Shown here in pieces: positions 61,674 to 64,000 of a stretch of DNA of 64,000 nt. The DNA comes from Eudorina sp. 2006-703-Eu-15. Taxonomy: Eukaryota; Chlorophyta; Chlorophyceae; Chlamydomonadales; Volvocaceae. The stretch is taken from positions 62,001-126,000 of the forward strand of contig BDSI01000033.1 in the NCBI GenBank assembly GCA_003117195.1, written 5' to 3'. How positions within the stretch are numbered: the first letter of the stretch is position 1; each line of letters opens with the position of its first letter. The translations under genes were made by a program, and so were the position numbers. Below the pieces are notes generated by a model. It ran no database searches and was not told where the DNA came from. It worked only from the letters and a program-made list of their open reading frames with translations.

Positions 61674-64000
61674 ATGTTCTATTCGCACGACCTCTTGGGT
61701 CGGAAGTCCCCGCTGGGAGCCATTTGGTGAGCTGCTTCGCACAGCGTTTAGATTTTGCCTAGCCGCTCCTTCGCGCTTGGCTCGCACAAAATTGCTTCTT
61801 CACACGCGGTCGCCAGCTTTCTGCCTAAGCATGCATAAGCTTGTCGGGAGAACAGCGAGCAGCTCTCAACTGTGCTTGCCGAAATTCACAGGACGATGGC
61901 TCACGGCAAGAAGCTCAGTAAGGTCAAAATTCTTGGCATTAACGTGTACAGCATTTGGTAAGCACCTTTCGGCTTGGGCAGCAGTATCCGCGACGGGATG
62001 CCTTCGGCTAGCGTGCTGCTTGCGCCTGCCCTCTACCGGAGCCTCGTATTCACACGTTCGTATGAGCTTGGCGGGATGGGTGGCAGCGCGCCGACCTTTG
62101 GGTCAGCGAAATGGGTCAAAGCGGACTTGATACGCGCATTCGGGAGTTGCAAGGGCCGCGCGCGGACCCGCGGGTCAGCCGTCTCGGTCAGCCTGAACAT
62201 CGTGGGGCGATCTACATGCGCCCCCAGTTGCCATTGATGCATCTTCGTTCAGGGCTGCTGCGCATGTCCTCCTGCTCACCATAGCGGCCCTTCCCCTGCA
62301 CCGCCCCCCCTCGCGTGTCCCGCTGCTGCAGCGAGCACATCATGCAGCCTGACGTGCCGCAGTCGCTGCGCCTGCAAGGCATCCTCGTCGGTGAGGCGGG
62401 TGCGGCGACGGTTGATACATGGGCATGCTGGACACACCTGCGGGCCAACCCGTATGCATGTCGGACGCGCCCGCGCCCTTCGTTGTGCCCTCCACAATGA
62501 TGTTGCTTTAGATAGCCGCTGCGACACCTCGTGCTTGCAACCAACCCACATCACCGTCTGACGGCATCACGGCCATCTTGCCCGACCCAACACAGGCGGC
62601 GTGGCCGTCGTCTTCAGTCGACAGCAGCTGTACCTCCTGGGTAGGTGCAGGCGGGGTAGGCAGGGCGAACACAGTCCTGTGGCGTCTGTCGGGAAGGCAG
62701 GGGCATCCATCCCCGGGGTGGTCAACCCTATGACCGCAGTCAGCAACACACGATGCGGTTTCCGTAATGAACGAACGGCTGTTGCAGCGGGTCCGGCAGA
62801 GGGATGACTGGTGCCTACCTTTTTTATTAAGGTTGTTACCTGTGATGCCGGTCAGTGTACGAAATACGCTGTTTGAGATGACGTGACAGGCTGCGTGACC
62901 AAACGGGGAAGAATCGGCGGGAGGGCAACCGCCTGCTGCGGCACTGCGTGCGCCTGCGCGACCCAGATGCGGGAGTTGTGCTATGTCGTTGCTTGCCTTG
63001 CGATTTGCGACTGCATGCGTTTGGGCGCCCGCAGAGGACTTGCAGGAGATGCTCCGCCGGGTGACCGCCTCCAAGACGCCCGAGCAGACCGCGGCAGCCG
63101 TCGTCAACACTGTCCTGCAGCGCGGCCGCGACAAGGCGAGGTCAGTGAGGCGTGGCGTTTGCAACTGCAGACGGCGCAACCAAGCCGTGCGCTGCAGCAC
63201 CGCTGCACGTGCAGCATTACGGATGGGGCACTGGGCCTTGTCAGCACCGCTAAGCTGTATGAAATACGATCTGGGTCGGCCGAGTATTGCGTCTATCTGC
63301 CTAGCATTTGGGTCAGACCGCTATTCGCTAGACTCCCTCGCATCAAGGCATTGCCGGTCTAAAAGCGTTTGAGAGCTTACGGTACCGGCGACCCAACTTG
63401 TTGGTGACTGGGCGGACGGCCGCAGGGTGGAGGCCATCACGCTGCAGGACGCTGGCCCCGAGGCCATGACCCTGCCCGCAATCATGCTGGGGGACCTCCA
63501 GGACCTCGAAGACCTCGAGCTGCTCGACCAGCAGGACCGACTGGGCGCAGCCGGTCCTGACCCGCATGGCAACCAGCCCAACGACGACGATGACGCCGAG
63601 GTCGAGGGGGAGGACGGCGGCGGCGGCCGGAGCCGGGGCCGGCGCGGGCGCGGCGGGGCGTCTGGCGATGCGGGGGGAGGCAGGGGCGGTGGCGGTCTGC
63701 TGGCGGAGGATCTCCTGATGTTGCCGACGCTGGCTCCGATGAGCGCGGCTGACGGCGGGAGCGAAGGTGAGGCGCATGCGGTTACCCGGCGTCAATAGGC
63801 GTTGGCCTCGCTCGGGGGTCGGATGGGCATTCCAGTCTTGAAGGCGGGGACGCTGTGTCCAGATTGGGGTATAGTGGTCATGCGTGGTGCTTCTCAGTCG
63901 TTTGGCTCTCGTGGCTCTGGTATGCCTGATGTCAGACCGCCGTACCATAACGTCAGGTATTCCTCCGCGTGTGTGTCGCCTGCAGGTGCGCAGAGGGCCC
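61674..64000 (+). CDS. Alpha-kleisin cohesin subunit (RAD21/REC8 family), N-terminal part, runs off the window
   Basis: Alpha-kleisins close the cohesin ring by binding the SMC3 neck with their N-terminus and the SMC1 head with their C-terminus. Exons 61674-61726, 61892-61957, 62332-62390, 62596-62640, 63035-63140, 63426-63766 and 63986 onward join in phase. The start MFYSHDLLGRKSPLGAIW is the family hallmark. It continues with MAHGKKLSKVKILGINVYSI, CEHIMQPDVPQSLRLQGILV and GGVAVVFSRQQLYLLEDLQE, matching the Rad21/Rec8 N-terminal domain (ALRLSGILMGGVVIVYERK type). The family's EAVTLP-like motif appears as VEAITLQD. Exon 6 then becomes acidic and Gly-rich (DDDDAEVEGEDGGGG, RSRGRRGRGG). Whether it is mitotic RAD21 or meiotic REC8 cannot be told without the C-terminus. 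Intron 62641-63034 contains an open stretch (62888-62980) that looks exonic but breaks the phase and the alignment. Confidence 0.92.

Noticed and set aside
62880..62990. Open stretch in a kleisin intron reading REGNRLLRHCVRLRDPD as an exon
   Set aside because: Including it breaks the reading phase and separates YLL from EDLQEMLRR, which are adjacent in the family; the flanking exons join perfectly without it.

Overview
This window looks like nuclear DNA of a volvocine green alga (Chlamydomonas, Gonium, Tetrabaena or Volvox type). The evidence is GC-rich coding sequence with strong G/C third positions, genes split into many short exons by GT-AG introns, homopolymeric Gln, Ala and Gly runs inside proteins, TGTAA-type poly(A) signals, and a mix of plant-type genes (plastid UGP3, a plastid-like DUF3598 protein, plant-type membrin) with a ciliary gene (TMEM218). 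I cannot name the species. Exon models were built by hand from splice sites, reading phase and remembered family signatures; no search was run.

Layout, left to right. (1) 191-1974: last two exons of an RS/RGG-rich, probably RNA-associated protein. (2) 5385-7787, minus: ankyrin-repeat protein, two exons. (3) 10722-13021, minus: complete seven-exon membrin, a Golgi Qb-SNARE. (4) 13977-21636, plus: complete thirteen-exon UGP3, the plastid UDP-glucose pyrophosphorylase that feeds sulfolipid synthesis. It lies head to head with membrin across a 955-base shared upstream region. (5) 24663-27911, plus: a RING-CH (MARCH-type) finger joined to a PB1-like domain, six exons. (6) 29376-39412: a roughly 10-kb unit bounded by inverted arms of about 470 bp, each built of GC-rich palindromic modules. 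It contains a 20-bp minisatellite, a 183-bp satellite of about 24.6 copies with a 9-unit higher-order repeat, a 503-bp-period duplication, and decayed coding fragments. (7) 39741-40296: a DUF2283-like exon on minus, next to an inverted 122-bp copy of part of itself. (8) 41921-45623, plus: a reticulon-family ER membrane protein. (9) 46419-51435, plus: a secreted or luminal protein of unknown function. (10) 52587-55259, plus: an unrecognised basic protein. (11) 57017-58390, minus: a TMEM218-like ciliary transition-zone protein. (12) 58830-61240, plus: a DUF3598 protein, probably plastid-targeted. (13) 61674 to the window edge, plus: the N-terminal half of an alpha-kleisin cohesin subunit (RAD21/REC8 family).

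The genes form no operon-like pathway; they are ordinary housekeeping genes, several of them in membrane traffic or membrane shaping (membrin, reticulon, TMEM218). The distinctive parts are the repeats: the 10-kb inverted-repeat unit, two families of short interspersed elements sharing a GGGGTCCGCTGTAAC core and sitting mostly in introns and 3' UTRs (one apparently donating a gene's poly(A) signal), and an inverted gene-fragment duplication that could form a long hairpin RNA.
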